A stretch of DNA of 64,000 nt from Acidobacteriota bacterium (lineage in GTDB: Bacteria > Acidobacteriota > Terriglobia > Terriglobales > Acidobacteriaceae), in contig JAFDVQ010000001.1 of NCBI GenBank assembly GCA_018268915.1, positions 186,001 through 250,000 on the forward strand. The letters run 5' to 3'. Shown here in pieces: positions 7,971 to 17,300 of this stretch (the stretch's first letter is position 1; every line of letters starts with the position of its first letter). Position numbers and translations under genes: made by a program. The notes beneath the pieces are model-generated. The model did no database searches. It had not been told where the DNA came from and saw nothing but the letters and a program-made list of their open reading frames with translations.

Positions 7971-9826
7971 GCCCAATCTCTGCTGGCGAGCGGATCGCGC
8001 GGGCCCGCACAGCGCAGATCGCATGGACGTCAATCAGCATGCGCGAACGCACGCATGCTCTTGCCCGGCTGCGCAAGCAGATCGCAGCCGATCGCGAACA
8101 GCTTGTCGATGTCATCGTTTCCGACACGGGCAAGCCTGCTCTTGATGCTCTTGGCGGCGACGTGCTGGTAACGCTCGAAATAATGCGTTACTACGAGCGC
8201 CACGCCCAACGAATGCTGGCTTCTCGCCGTATTCCTAGCGGCCCACTGTTTTTCCCGCGTTGCCGATTCTCAGAGCACTTCGAGCCCCACGGCACCGCGC
8301 TCATTTTTGGTCCCGCAAATTACCCGCTCCAACTTTGCCTGGTGCCTGCGGTTACGGCGCTCTACGCAGGCAATGCCGTCATCTTGAAAGTGTCAGAAAA
8401 AACTCCTAGTGTCGCCCGGCTGATTCAAGAAGCTGCGAACAAAGCAGCGTTGCCGGCAGATTTGCTTCAAGTTGTCTGCGCAGATCCTGAGGAGGCGGGC
8501 CAACTCGTCGACGCCCGTCCTGATTTTGTCTTCTTCACCGGGAGCAGCGCCAATGGAAGAGCTGTTGCCGCCCGAGCCGCAGCTCTCGGAATCCCTACTT
8601 TGTTGGAACTTGGTGGAAGCGATGCGGCTCTCGTTTTCGCGGACTGCGACCTTGAACGCACGATAGAGGGCATTTTGTACGGCGCCTTCTGTAATGCGGG
8701 CCAGGTCTGTGTCGGGGTCAAGCGGCTCATCCTCGAACAGCCGCTTTTCGAGAAGTTTGTCGAGGCGTTGGTTCATCGCACCGCTGAATTGCGTGTCGGC
8801 GCAGGTCACGACGGTGATCTTGGCATGCTAACGTCCGATTCTGCACGCAGTTCGCTCAACGCACAGGTGCAGGACGCACTAAGTTGCGGAGCGCGACTGG
8901 AAACCGCTGGCTCGCCGGCAAAAGGGATGCCCATCATTCTCAGCAACGTTCCGTCTCACGCGCGGCTCCTTCAAGAAGAGGTCTTCGGTCCGGTGCTCTG
9001 TATTCAAACGTTCGCATCAGAGCAGGAGGGAATTGAGCTGGCAAACGCCAGCCCATACGCTCTCGGATCAAGTGTATGGACCCGTGATTTAGATCGCGGT
9101 CGCCACGTCGCTCAATCGCTCAACGCAGGAGTCTGCGCCATCAATGACGTAATTCGCAACATTGCAAACCCCCATGCTGCATTCGGCGGAAACGCATCGA
9201 GCGGTTATGGCCGCTATCACGGTGCCCATGGGTTGCGTGCCTTCAGCAGGATCAAAACAGTCATGGAGAATCGCTCATCGAAGAAGCACGAGATAAATTG
9301 GTTCCCACTTACGCGGAAGAAATACGACGGTTTGAATTCACTGATCGAACTGCTGCACCGTCCTCGCGGACTGCTCTCAGCTCTGCGGCGCGCAATGCGC
9401 ATCATTACCTTTGCCGGTCTGCTCGGCTCGTCTGCAGTGCAGGCCCAGGCCGCGCATCTGATCCTGCAGGTCAAGCTCCCTGCCGGCGCCCATGGCCGAG
9501 TGGCTTACCTTCTCTTCAACTCCCCTCGGGGCTTCCCGCAAGACAAAGCAAAGGCAGTGATGCACGGGTTTTCCGATCCCGTCGGCCAAGATTCAGTCAA
9601 GACCATTGACGTAGGCGACCTTCCGCCCGGGCGCTACGCAGCCAGCGTCTACCTCGACGAAAACGATAACGGCAAACTCGACTCCGGCCTGCTTGGAATT
9701 CCGAAAGAGCCGGTCGGCGCTTCAAACAATCCTCGGCGCCGAATGGGCCCTCCGCACTTCGAAGATTGCACTTTCAATATGTCTACATCTCCTTCGTCTC
9801 TGCCGATCCAACTGGTGCGGCCGTGA
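7967..9826 (+). CDS. Carotenoid aldehyde dehydrogenase fused to a DUF2141 domain
   Basis: Expected to oxidise diaponeurosporenal-type aldehydes to the acid, the step before glycosylation in staphyloxanthin-like pathways. Residues 1-460 form an NAD(P)-dependent aldehyde dehydrogenase, with the glutamate motif ELGG (Glu214) and the catalytic cysteine in FCNAGQVCVG (Cys248). Residues about 455-476 (NWFPLTRKKYDGL onward) resemble the C-terminus of class 3/fatty aldehyde dehydrogenases. Then comes a hydrophobic, signal-peptide-like segment (MRIITFAGLLGSSAVQAQA, 477-495) and a complete DUF2141 domain (496-619; DENDNGKLD, GIPKEPVGASNN, GPPHFED). DUF2141 proteins are normally separate exported proteins. 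No stop or frameshift separates the parts; an internal ATG at 9395 lacks a ribosome site. Four-base overlaps or closer link it to both neighbours. Confidence 0.88.
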   Translation: MSPISAGERIARARTAQIAWTSISMRERTHALARLRKQIAADREQLVDVIVSDTGKPALDALGGDVLVTLEIMRYYERHAQRMLASRRIPSGPLFFPRCRFSEHFEPHGTALIFGPANYPLQLCLVPAVTALYAGNAVILKVSEKTPSVARLIQEAANKAALPADLLQVVCADPEEAGQLVDARPDFVFFTGSSANGRAVAARAAALGIPTLLELGGSDAALVFADCDLERTIEGILYGAFCNAGQVCVGVKRLILEQPLFEKFVEALVHRTAELRVGAGHDGDLGMLTSDSARSSLNAQVQDALSCGARLETAGSPAKGMPIILSNVPSHARLLQEEVFGPVLCIQTFASEQEGIELANASPYALGSSVWTRDLDRGRHVAQSLNAGVCAINDVIRNIANPHAAFGGNASSGYGRYHGAHGLRAFSRIKTVMENRSSKKHEINWFPLTRKKYDGLNSLIELLHRPRGLLSALRRAMRIITFAGLLGSSAVQAQAAHLILQVKLPAGAHGRVAYLLFNSPRGFPQDKAKAVMHGFSDPVGQDSVKTIDVGDLPPGRYAASVYLDENDNGKLDSGLLGIPKEPVGASNNPRRRMGPPHFEDCTFNMSTSPSSLPIQLVRP

Positions 9827-11337
9827 TGAAGTCCCCATCTGCAGTAGTCATCGGTGCTGGGATCGGCGGCATGTCTGCGGCGATCATGCTTGCGAAAGAA
9901 GGCTTCAAGGTGACCGTGCTCGAGAAGAACGATCGACTCGGCGGCAAGCTCAATTTGCTCGAGACGCAGGGATTTCGATTCGACCTGGGTCCATCGATCT
10001 TCACTCTTCCGCAGGTATTCCGCCCGTTGTTTGAGGGCGACGGTCGCAGCCTGGAAGACTTCGTCTCGCTTCGCCGTGTCGATCCTCAATGGAGAAATTT
10101 CTTCGAAGACGGCACTATTATCGATCTCTGGGAGCGAAGGGAAGACATGCGCGCTGAACTAGCCAAACTCGAAGATGGCGCTTCGGCGTTCGATGATTAC
10201 TCCCGCTTCCTGGACTACGCACGCGCACAGTATCACGTCGTCGAGCGCGGATATCTTCGCGAAGGCCTGGATGGCTTCTGGCAGCTGATTCGTTTCTACG
10301 GAATGCGCGGCGGCCGCGATATGGATTGGGCCAGCTCCATGTCGGGAGCTATCCACAAGCGTGTTCGCGATCCCTATCTGCGCGACATCCTGGCCTACTT
10401 CATCAAGTATGTAGGCTCGTCGGCAAACGATTCCCCTGCCTTCATGAACCTGATGCCGAATATTCAGCTTGAGTTCGGCCTCTGGTACATCAGCGGCGGA
10501 ATGTACGAGCTAGCAAAGGCCTTTGAGCGCCGTCTCGCGGAGCTCGGCGTTCATGTATGCCTCGGCACAGAGGTCACTCGCATCGAACGCACCGGGAAGC
10601 GAGCCACCGGCGTTACGCTTCGCGATCGTGCAGGCCAGCAGCGCACACTCAATGCTGACTACGTGATCTCCAACATGGAAGTTATTCCGGCCGCAGAGCA
10701 GCTCCTTCAGCAAACTTCCCGCGAGTTGAAGAAGCTCCAACGCTTCGAGCCCGCATGCTCCGGCATTGTCGTTCATCTGGGCCTCGATCGCGTCTACCCT
10801 CAACTGGCTCATCACAATTTCTTCTACTCGCAACATCAGGACCAGCACTTCGATCGCGTCTTTCACGACAAGAAGCTTCCCGATGATCCCACGATCTACC
10901 TCGTCGCACCGACTCGCACCGATCCATCGCAGGCACCTCCCGGCTGCGAGAACATCAAGATCCTTCCCCACATTCCGTACATCAACGACAAGAATCCATA
11001 CACTTACGAGGACTGCGTAGCTCTAAAAGAACTTTGCTTCACTAAGTTGGAGCGCATGGGACTAACAGACCTGCGCAAGCACATAATCGTCGAAGACTTC
11101 TGGACTCCGTTCGATATTCAAAAGCGTTATAACTCCAATCGTGGTTCGATCTACGGTGTTGTATGCGACCGACGCAAGAACTTCGCCTTCAAAGCTCCCA
11201 AGCGCAGCAGCACCTGTACAAACCTCTTCTTTGTCGGCGGCAGCGTGAATCCTGGTGGCGGCATGCCCATGGTCTCCCTCAGCGGTCAGCATGTTGCCCG
11301 TATGATTCTGCGCGAGGAAGGCAGACCGTGTTCCTAG
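9826..11337 (+). CDS. crtP: 4,4'-diaponeurosporene oxygenase (CrtP-type)
   Basis: CrtI-family flavoprotein that oxidises the terminal methyl group of a C30 carotene to an aldehyde. The ATG at 9826 shares one base with the aldH stop (TGATG) and gives 503 residues; the longer frame upstream is overlap. The FAD motif AVVIGAGIGGMSAA is at the N-terminus. Several blocks are nearly identical to remembered S. aureus CrtP: FDLGPSIFTLPQVF, YFIKYVGSSANDSPA, ISNMEVIPA, LPDDPTIYLV, MGLTDLRKHII, SNRGSIYGVV and VGGSVNPGGGMPMVSLSGQ. This separates it clearly from CrtN. The product is the substrate for the neighbouring aldehyde dehydrogenase. Confidence 0.92.
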   Translation: MKSPSAVVIGAGIGGMSAAIMLAKEGFKVTVLEKNDRLGGKLNLLETQGFRFDLGPSIFTLPQVFRPLFEGDGRSLEDFVSLRRVDPQWRNFFEDGTIIDLWERREDMRAELAKLEDGASAFDDYSRFLDYARAQYHVVERGYLREGLDGFWQLIRFYGMRGGRDMDWASSMSGAIHKRVRDPYLRDILAYFIKYVGSSANDSPAFMNLMPNIQLEFGLWYISGGMYELAKAFERRLAELGVHVCLGTEVTRIERTGKRATGVTLRDRAGQQRTLNADYVISNMEVIPAAEQLLQQTSRELKKLQRFEPACSGIVVHLGLDRVYPQLAHHNFFYSQHQDQHFDRVFHDKKLPDDPTIYLVAPTRTDPSQAPPGCENIKILPHIPYINDKNPYTYEDCVALKELCFTKLERMGLTDLRKHIIVEDFWTPFDIQKRYNSNRGSIYGVVCDRRKNFAFKAPKRSSTCTNLFFVGGSVNPGGGMPMVSLSGQHVARMILREEGRPCS

Positions 11338-12404
11338 CCGTACTTGTGCTGTGCGTTCTCGGACTTGCAGCCGGGACGCTCCTGCTACGCTCCGTCCCCG
11401 TTGCACCAGACGGCGAAATTTCCCTCCGCCATCGCGTCTCAGTGATCATCCCAGCCCGCAATGAAGAGAAAATTCTTCCCCGCCTCCTCGCGTCCATTCA
11501 ACCTGAGCAGTCAATGGAGACAGAAATTATCGTCGTCGACGACAACTCAACCGACGCAACAGCCGAAGTTGCCCGGCGCGCAGGCGCAACAGTTCTGCAG
11601 GGTTCCACTCTTCCCGCCGGCTGGACTGGCAAGACGTGGGCCTGTGCACAGGGCGCGGAAATTGCTCAGGGCGAGATGCTCTTGTTCCTCGACGCCGATA
11701 CGTGGCTCGCACCGGAAGGGCTGCATCGCTATCTCTCCGCATGGGACGAAGTTGCTGATCGGCAAATGGCGCTTTCCTTCCTGCCTTATCACGTCATGAA
11801 GGCACCCTATGAGCAGCTCTCGCTTTTCTTCAACTTGCTGATGGCCTTCGGAGCCGGAGGATTTGGAGCGATCGGAAGTCCAAGGCTCTTTGGGCAGAAC
11901 CTGCTGATCTCGCGAGAGCTCTACAACGCTTGCGGAGGACACAGCGCCGTTCGTAGCCACATACTTGAAAACTTCGCCATGGCCGAGCGAATTGAGGCTG
12001 TCGGTGGTCGGTGTGTCTGCCTGGGTGGACGCGAAACAATCCACCTTCGGATGTTCCCGGAGGGCCTGGCGCAACTGTGTGAAAGCTGGAAGAAAGCATT
12101 CGCTGATGGAGCGGCATCCAGCGACGGCGTTGTACTCTCGTGTTCCATCGTGTGGCTCTCGGCGCTCTGCACGGTGTTTCTACTGCTGTGCTTCGCGCCC
12201 TGGCCATTGCGTGCTCTTGCGGCCATTCTCTATCTCGCAGCTGCTGCGCAGGTCTTCTCGTTTGCCCGCCAGGTCGGTACCTATAGCTTTATCAGCGCGC
12301 TGCTGTACCCGATTCCGCTCGTCTTCTTCTTTGGTCTGTTCGGCAGCTCGCTCCTGAGCCGAGCATTGCACCGGCAAGTCTCATGGCGAGGACGCCGCGT
12401 ATGA
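11328..12404 (+). CDS. crtQ: Carotenoid glycosyltransferase (CrtQ-type)
   Basis: Membrane-associated family 2 glycosyltransferase that would add a sugar to the carotenoid acid, as CrtQ glucosylates diaponeurosporenoate in S. aureus. The GTG at 11328 overlaps the end of crtP by 10 bases and follows GAGGAAGG; the protein has 358 residues. An N-terminal membrane helix (FLAVLVLCVLGLAAGTLLL) precedes the GT-A core: SVIIPARNEE, VVDDNSTDAT and FLDADTWL with its DxD-like metal site. LSFLPYHVMKAPYEQLSLFFNLL and HLRMFPEGLAQL match CrtQ. Two or more hydrophobic helices lie at the C-terminus. Confidence 0.9.
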   Translation: MFLAVLVLCVLGLAAGTLLLRSVPVAPDGEISLRHRVSVIIPARNEEKILPRLLASIQPEQSMETEIIVVDDNSTDATAEVARRAGATVLQGSTLPAGWTGKTWACAQGAEIAQGEMLLFLDADTWLAPEGLHRYLSAWDEVADRQMALSFLPYHVMKAPYEQLSLFFNLLMAFGAGGFGAIGSPRLFGQNLLISRELYNACGGHSAVRSHILENFAMAERIEAVGGRCVCLGGRETIHLRMFPEGLAQLCESWKKAFADGAASSDGVVLSCSIVWLSALCTVFLLLCFAPWPLRALAAILYLAAAAQVFSFARQVGTYSFISALLYPIPLVFFFGLFGSSLLSRALHRQVSWRGRRV

Positions 12405-12910
12405 AACTCCTCGTCATCGCTCTCAACGTCTTCGGCTGGCCGATAATTCAACTCGCACTCGGACGTCTCTTTCTGCTGATCCCCGATGAGGTCTTCGCTG
12501 TAGACTCGTGGCTCACCCGGACACGGCGCTTCGAGCAAAGTGGGCGTATCTACCGTCAGTTTTTCCTGATCCAGAGATGGAAAGGCCTTCTGCCGGATGG
12601 CGCGTCCTGGCTTGGAGGCAGATCGAAGAAGCTTCAGAGCCGCCGATGTGCGGACCTGATCACGTTCGCAATCGAAACCCGGCGCGCCGAAGTCGCGCAC
12701 TGGTACATGCTCCTTTGCACTCCCTTGTTCTATCTCTGGAATCCTTTATGGGCCTGTGTCGTGATGACCGTCTACGGAATCGCCGCAAACCTCCCATGCA
12801 TTCTTGTGCAGCGCGTCAATCGCATCAAGATCGAGCGCATTCTCCGTGGGCCAGATACAGCGACGGCCCCGGAGATGCATACGGCAGGATCAATCACTTC
12901 GGTCAGCTGA
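12401..12910 (+). CDS. crtO: Glycosyl-carotenoid acyltransferase (CrtO-type)
   Basis: Adds a fatty acyl chain to the glycosylated C30 carotenoid, the last step of staphyloxanthin-type synthesis. The ATG at 12401 forms an ATGA overlap with crtQ, giving 169 residues, close to S. aureus CrtO. Shared landmarks are the first membrane helix, RRFEQSGRIY with RQFFLIQRWKGLLPDG, the ETRRAEVAHWYMLL segment and AANLPCILVQRVNRIKI. Note that this CrtO is unrelated to the beta-carotene ketolase of the same name. It closes the operon and converges on the tolC-like gene with a 13-base gap; I see no terminator hairpin between them. Confidence 0.88.
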   Translation: MKLLVIALNVFGWPIIQLALGRLFLLIPDEVFAVDSWLTRTRRFEQSGRIYRQFFLIQRWKGLLPDGASWLGGRSKKLQSRRCADLITFAIETRRAEVAHWYMLLCTPLFYLWNPLWACVVMTVYGIAANLPCILVQRVNRIKIERILRGPDTATAPEMHTAGSITSVS

Positions 12911-12923
12911 TCATTAACCGAGT

Positions 12924-14327
12924 CTATTGCCCCGTTTCGAATCGCAGGCTCGCCAGCGCCGCCTGATAGCTATACCGTGCATTGGCATATCCAATTTCCG
13001 CCTGAGTCTGAGCAAGCTGCGCCTGCGTCAAGTCAGCAATCCCGCTCAACCCAACCTGGTAACGAGCCTGCGCGAGTTCCATTGCTGTGTTCGCCTGATC
13101 GAACAGCTGCTTCGAAACGGAGATCCGCTGAAACGCCGTCTGCGCGTTGAGAACTGCTTGCCGCACATCGCGAGCAATCCTGTCTTGAAGATCGCGTACT
13201 CGTTCGCTCGCTGCCTTTGCTCGCAGTGATGCCTCTTTTGCTCGAGCTGAGTATTCGAAACCGTTGAACACCGGAATTGAAATATTCGCTCCTGCCGCAC
13301 CGTACCACGAGGATTGAATCTCGTCGGCACGTACAGGCGTTCCGCCTGCTGACGCCAGAGCCGAAACAACAGGTCGGTTCAGATCGCGCTCCGCTGAAGC
13401 AAATTGTTTTGCTCCGAGCGCCTGGCTGTTGAGAGCAGCCAGATCCGGACGAGACTTGAATGCGATTTGCACGAGGTCCTCAGCGTTTGCAGGGGCCTGC
13501 TGCGGGCTCTCCGGAGTTTCATCGACCAGTTCGTAGTGTGTAAACGACGTCGAGCCAAGCAGCGCGTTAAGCTGCGCCATCGCTCCCTCCGCCGAATTTT
13601 GCGCGTCGAGCACCAGCAGTTGCGCTTGTGAGATCTGCACGTCCGCAAGGCTCAGGTCGAGCGTTGAACGGAGTTTCTGTTGAGTCAAAGCGCCGATCTG
13701 CTGCCCGGTGGCCTGCCGGGTTCGCACAGTCTGTTGAGCGACCTTCAGAACCTGCTGCGCAGTGAGCGCCTGGAAAAACGCCTGATCAACTGCCAGAGTA
13801 ATTTCGTCGGTCGTCGCGCGCTCTCTTTCGACTTCGGCTTGCGCCTGCAATTTGGAGTTTTTGACGAGATCGCGAGTCCGGCCGAAGTCGGTGATCAGTT
13901 GCCGCACCGTCAGTCCTGCCGCCGCACGATTGTAGACAATCGGATTATTCAGCGTCCCCGCGGTCAAACGGCTATTCTCATGCGCGCCCACAGCAGTGAG
14001 ATTTGCTTCGGCGTTGGGCAACTCGCCGGCGCGGGTCTCGCGCACCACTTGCGCGGATGCGAGCTGAAGCAGGTGTGCGATGCTGATGCCCGGATTGTTT
14101 GCAACCGCAATCTTTTCTGCCTCAGCCAGAGTGAGTTTCGGTCCACTCGCAGGCGCTGCGACCTTGTTCTCCTCGGCCCTGCTAAGGGACTGCGCGCCCG
14201 CATCCGGATTATTCTGGGCTAATAAATGGATCGCCAGAGGCGCGTCAGGCAGAGCGCTTGATTTCTGCTGCCCCGGCACTCCTGAACCCACTACCGCGCA
14301 ACCGATTAGAAGGATCGAAACGATCAT
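12924..14327 (-). CDS. TolC-family outer-membrane efflux channel
   Basis: Outer-membrane exit duct of a tripartite efflux pump. The 467-residue protein starts with a hydrophobic signal segment. It contains two OEP repeats rich in heptad-like helices, with typical elements such as LTLAEAEKIAVANNPGI, TVRQLITDFGRTRD, ISIPVFNGFEYSARAKEA and LAQARYQVGLSGIADLTQAQLAQTQAE. A short, possibly lipobox-like GCAVV occurs early, so it may be lipid-anchored. The start codon overlaps the end of the pump gene by four bases, making adaptor-pump-channel one operon transcribed on the minus strand. Confidence 0.9.
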   Translation of the reverse strand: MIVSILLIGCAVVGSGVPGQQKSSALPDAPLAIHLLAQNNPDAGAQSLSRAEENKVAAPASGPKLTLAEAEKIAVANNPGISIAHLLQLASAQVVRETRAGELPNAEANLTAVGAHENSRLTAGTLNNPIVYNRAAAGLTVRQLITDFGRTRDLVKNSKLQAQAEVERERATTDEITLAVDQAFFQALTAQQVLKVAQQTVRTRQATGQQIGALTQQKLRSTLDLSLADVQISQAQLLVLDAQNSAEGAMAQLNALLGSTSFTHYELVDETPESPQQAPANAEDLVQIAFKSRPDLAALNSQALGAKQFASAERDLNRPVVSALASAGGTPVRADEIQSSWYGAAGANISIPVFNGFEYSARAKEASLRAKAASERVRDLQDRIARDVRQAVLNAQTAFQRISVSKQLFDQANTAMELAQARYQVGLSGIADLTQAQLAQTQAEIGYANARYSYQAALASLRFETGQ

Positions 14328-17300
14328 GCCAACCCTCCTTCCAGCTCCTGATCGCGATTGTGTCCCCTGCTGTGGACTGCCAGGTAGACAGCCGGTACGA
14401 GGAACATCGTCACGACAACCGAAAGCGCCAGTCCGCCGATGATTGCGCGTGCAAGCGGCGCGTATTGCTCGCTGCCTGCCTCAAGCCCGAGCGCCATCGG
14501 AATCATCCCCAGCAACGTTGCCAGCGAAGTCATCAGGATTGGCCGCAGCCGAACCTTGCAGGATTGAACCGTAGCCTCGAGTACTGACAGCCCCTGCTTA
14601 CGCAGCACATTCGAGAACTCAACAATCAGGATCGAATTCGACACCACGATACCGGTCATCATGATCACGCCCATCAGAGACATGATGTTCAGCGTGCTAC
14701 CCGTGAGGATGAGCAGCAGCACTACACCGACGAGCCCGGGCGGAATAGCCATGAGAATAATGAACGGATCGACGAACGACGTGAATTGCGCCATCAGGAT
14801 CAAATAGACAAGCACGATGGCGATGATGAGTCCGAGCCCGAAGTCGGTGAATGATTCGTTCATGCTGATCACCGCACCGCGCACCGCGATCACCGTGTTC
14901 TTCTCATGCTGCGTGTGCGCGAGCAGATCATTGATCTGCCGCCCGATGCTTTGCAGCGCCTCTGATTTCGGCGAGACGTACACATCGATCACGCGGCGAA
15001 TCTGATTATGATCGACCTCGGTCGGCGTGTTGATCCTGCGTATTTGCGCGACTGATCCGAGCGTGACCACTCCGCCGCCGCCTTCCAGCGATGCAGTCCT
15101 GAGGCCAGCCTGGTGAGCTGGCTCTAGCGGCGAAAAACCGGGCGGCCTCTTGCCATGCAGTGGAATGCTCTCCAGATCCTGCATCGTCATATGATTGATG
15201 AACTGATTGGCGTATTGCACCGTCACGAGATAGTTGTTTCCGCTGTGGGGATCGATCCAGTAGCTGGGAGCAACCATGCCGCTCGAAGTGAGCGCGGTAA
15301 TCACGTCGTCCACAACGTCTCTCGTTGAAAGTCCGACGAGGCTCGCCCGCTGGCGATCGATGTTGAGTTCCAGCCCCGGATAGTCAAGGCTCTGTGGGAT
15401 GTAGACATTGCGCACGTTCGGCATCGCTTGAATCTTTGCGGCAAGCTCGTTCGCAAGCTCGTACGACTTGTCCATGTTCTGCGACTTGATCTGTATATCG
15501 ATCGGGGCCGGCAAGCCCTGATTGATCACTGCGTCTACCAAACCGCCAGCCTGATAGTAAGCAGACAACTCCGGCAACTGTTCGGCCACCTTGCGTTGCA
15601 CACGCCGCATGTATTCGTAACTGCCGATCGCGTGCTCCTGCTTGAGGCTGGTTTGCACAAATGCGGTGTCCATGCTCGCGTTGCTGGTGTAGATCGCCGA
15701 CAGATCGGGATAAACACCGATATTTGAGACGATCATGTCCCGGTCCGCGTCTGGAACCGTCTCGCGAATAATCTGCTCAACCTTCCGCACGTAGTCATTG
15801 CTAACTTCCAGCCGCGTTCCAGAGGGCATTCGAAGATTGATGATGAATTGGCCCGGGTCGGTACGCGGAAAGTAGGCGCGGCCCAGGAAAGGGAAGCTGA
15901 CCAGGAGGATAAGAACGACGGATCCAAGAATGATCCCTGCAGTCAATCCCGGCTTTTTCATCGCGCGATAGGCACGCGCCTCGTACCAATTGAGCAGTCC
16001 CTGAAACTTTGCGTTGAACCAGCGATCGAATCGCGCAAACAAGCCCGTCTTCTTGTTCTTGTGGTCGCCTTCTTCATCATGCACGTTGATGAACTTGGCG
16101 CAGTAGAGCGGCACCACCGTCATCGCAAAGAAGTAGGACGCAAAGATTGAGAGCACAACGCCCAGCGCCAGCGGCGTGAAGATGTACTTGCTGACTCCAT
16201 GAAAGAACGTGACTGGAAAGAACACGATCGACGTCGTAAATGTAGCTGCGAGCACAGCCATTGAAACTTCCTGGCCGCCTTTTTCCGCAGCGACATAGGC
16301 TCGTTCGCCCTCCTCCATGTGGCGAAAGATGTTTTCCAGCACGATCACGCCGTTGTCGATCAGCCGCGAGAACACCAGAGCCAGTCCGCCAAGGATCATG
16401 GTGTTGATCGATCCCCCCATGTAGTTGCTCACCGTGAGGCAAACGATCATCGACAGTGGAACAGCCAGCAGCACGGCCACCGTCGCGCGCGGGCTACCGA
16501 GGAAGATGAGGATCATCATCCCGGTGAGCACCAGTCCTATGCCAGCTTCACGCACCACGTTGCTGATAGCCAGCTTCACGAAAATGGACTGATCGAACAC
16601 CACGTCCGTCTTCAGCGACTCTGGAATGTCGACCAGCTTCTTAACGGCTGCCTTGATGCCGTTGACGATAGTGATCGTGTTTGAATTGCCGCCCTGCTTG
16701 AAGATGGGTACGTAAACCGATCGCTGCCCGTCGATGCGCACAATGTTGTACTGCACAGCTCCCGAATCGACTGCCTTTCCAACATCACCCACGAGAACCG
16801 ACGAATTCCCAACCGTCTTCAGCGGCATGGAGTTCATCGATTGCGCGTCTGGGAATTGCGAATTCGCATAGATGTTGAAGTCGCGCGAGCCGATGCGCAC
16901 GTCGCCCGCAGGCAGAATGAGGTTGGAGCTGTTCACCGACTGCACCACGTCATTCAGCGACAGATTGTGCGCTTCGAGCTTCAAAGGATCAACGTAGATC
17001 TGAATCTGCCGGTACGTGCCGCCATACGGCTGCGGAACCGACGCACCCTGCACGCTTGAAATCTGGTTACGCACCTGGAACTGAGCGAGGTCCTTCAGGC
17101 TGGTCTCATTCAATCCCTGGCCTTTCAATGTCACCAGGCAAACCGGCTGCGAAGAGGCGTCCATTCCCAGAACGACAGGAGGCAGCGTCCCCGGAGGCAG
17201 CCTGCGCAGATCCGCCATGGCGAGATTTGCGATATTGCTAACCGCGACATTCGGGTCCGTGCCGGCCTTGAAGTAAATCTTGATCAGGCTTACCCCGGTG

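Noticed and set aside
9395..9826. Separate DUF2141 gene starting at the internal ATG 9395
   Set aside because: No ribosome site precedes it and the frame is continuous with the ALDH; kept as an alternative in the fusion entry.
13680..14222. Long plus-strand open frame inside the TolC-like gene
   Set aside because: It lies antisense to a clearly coding gene, has no recognisable domain and arises from codon bias in GC-rich DNA.
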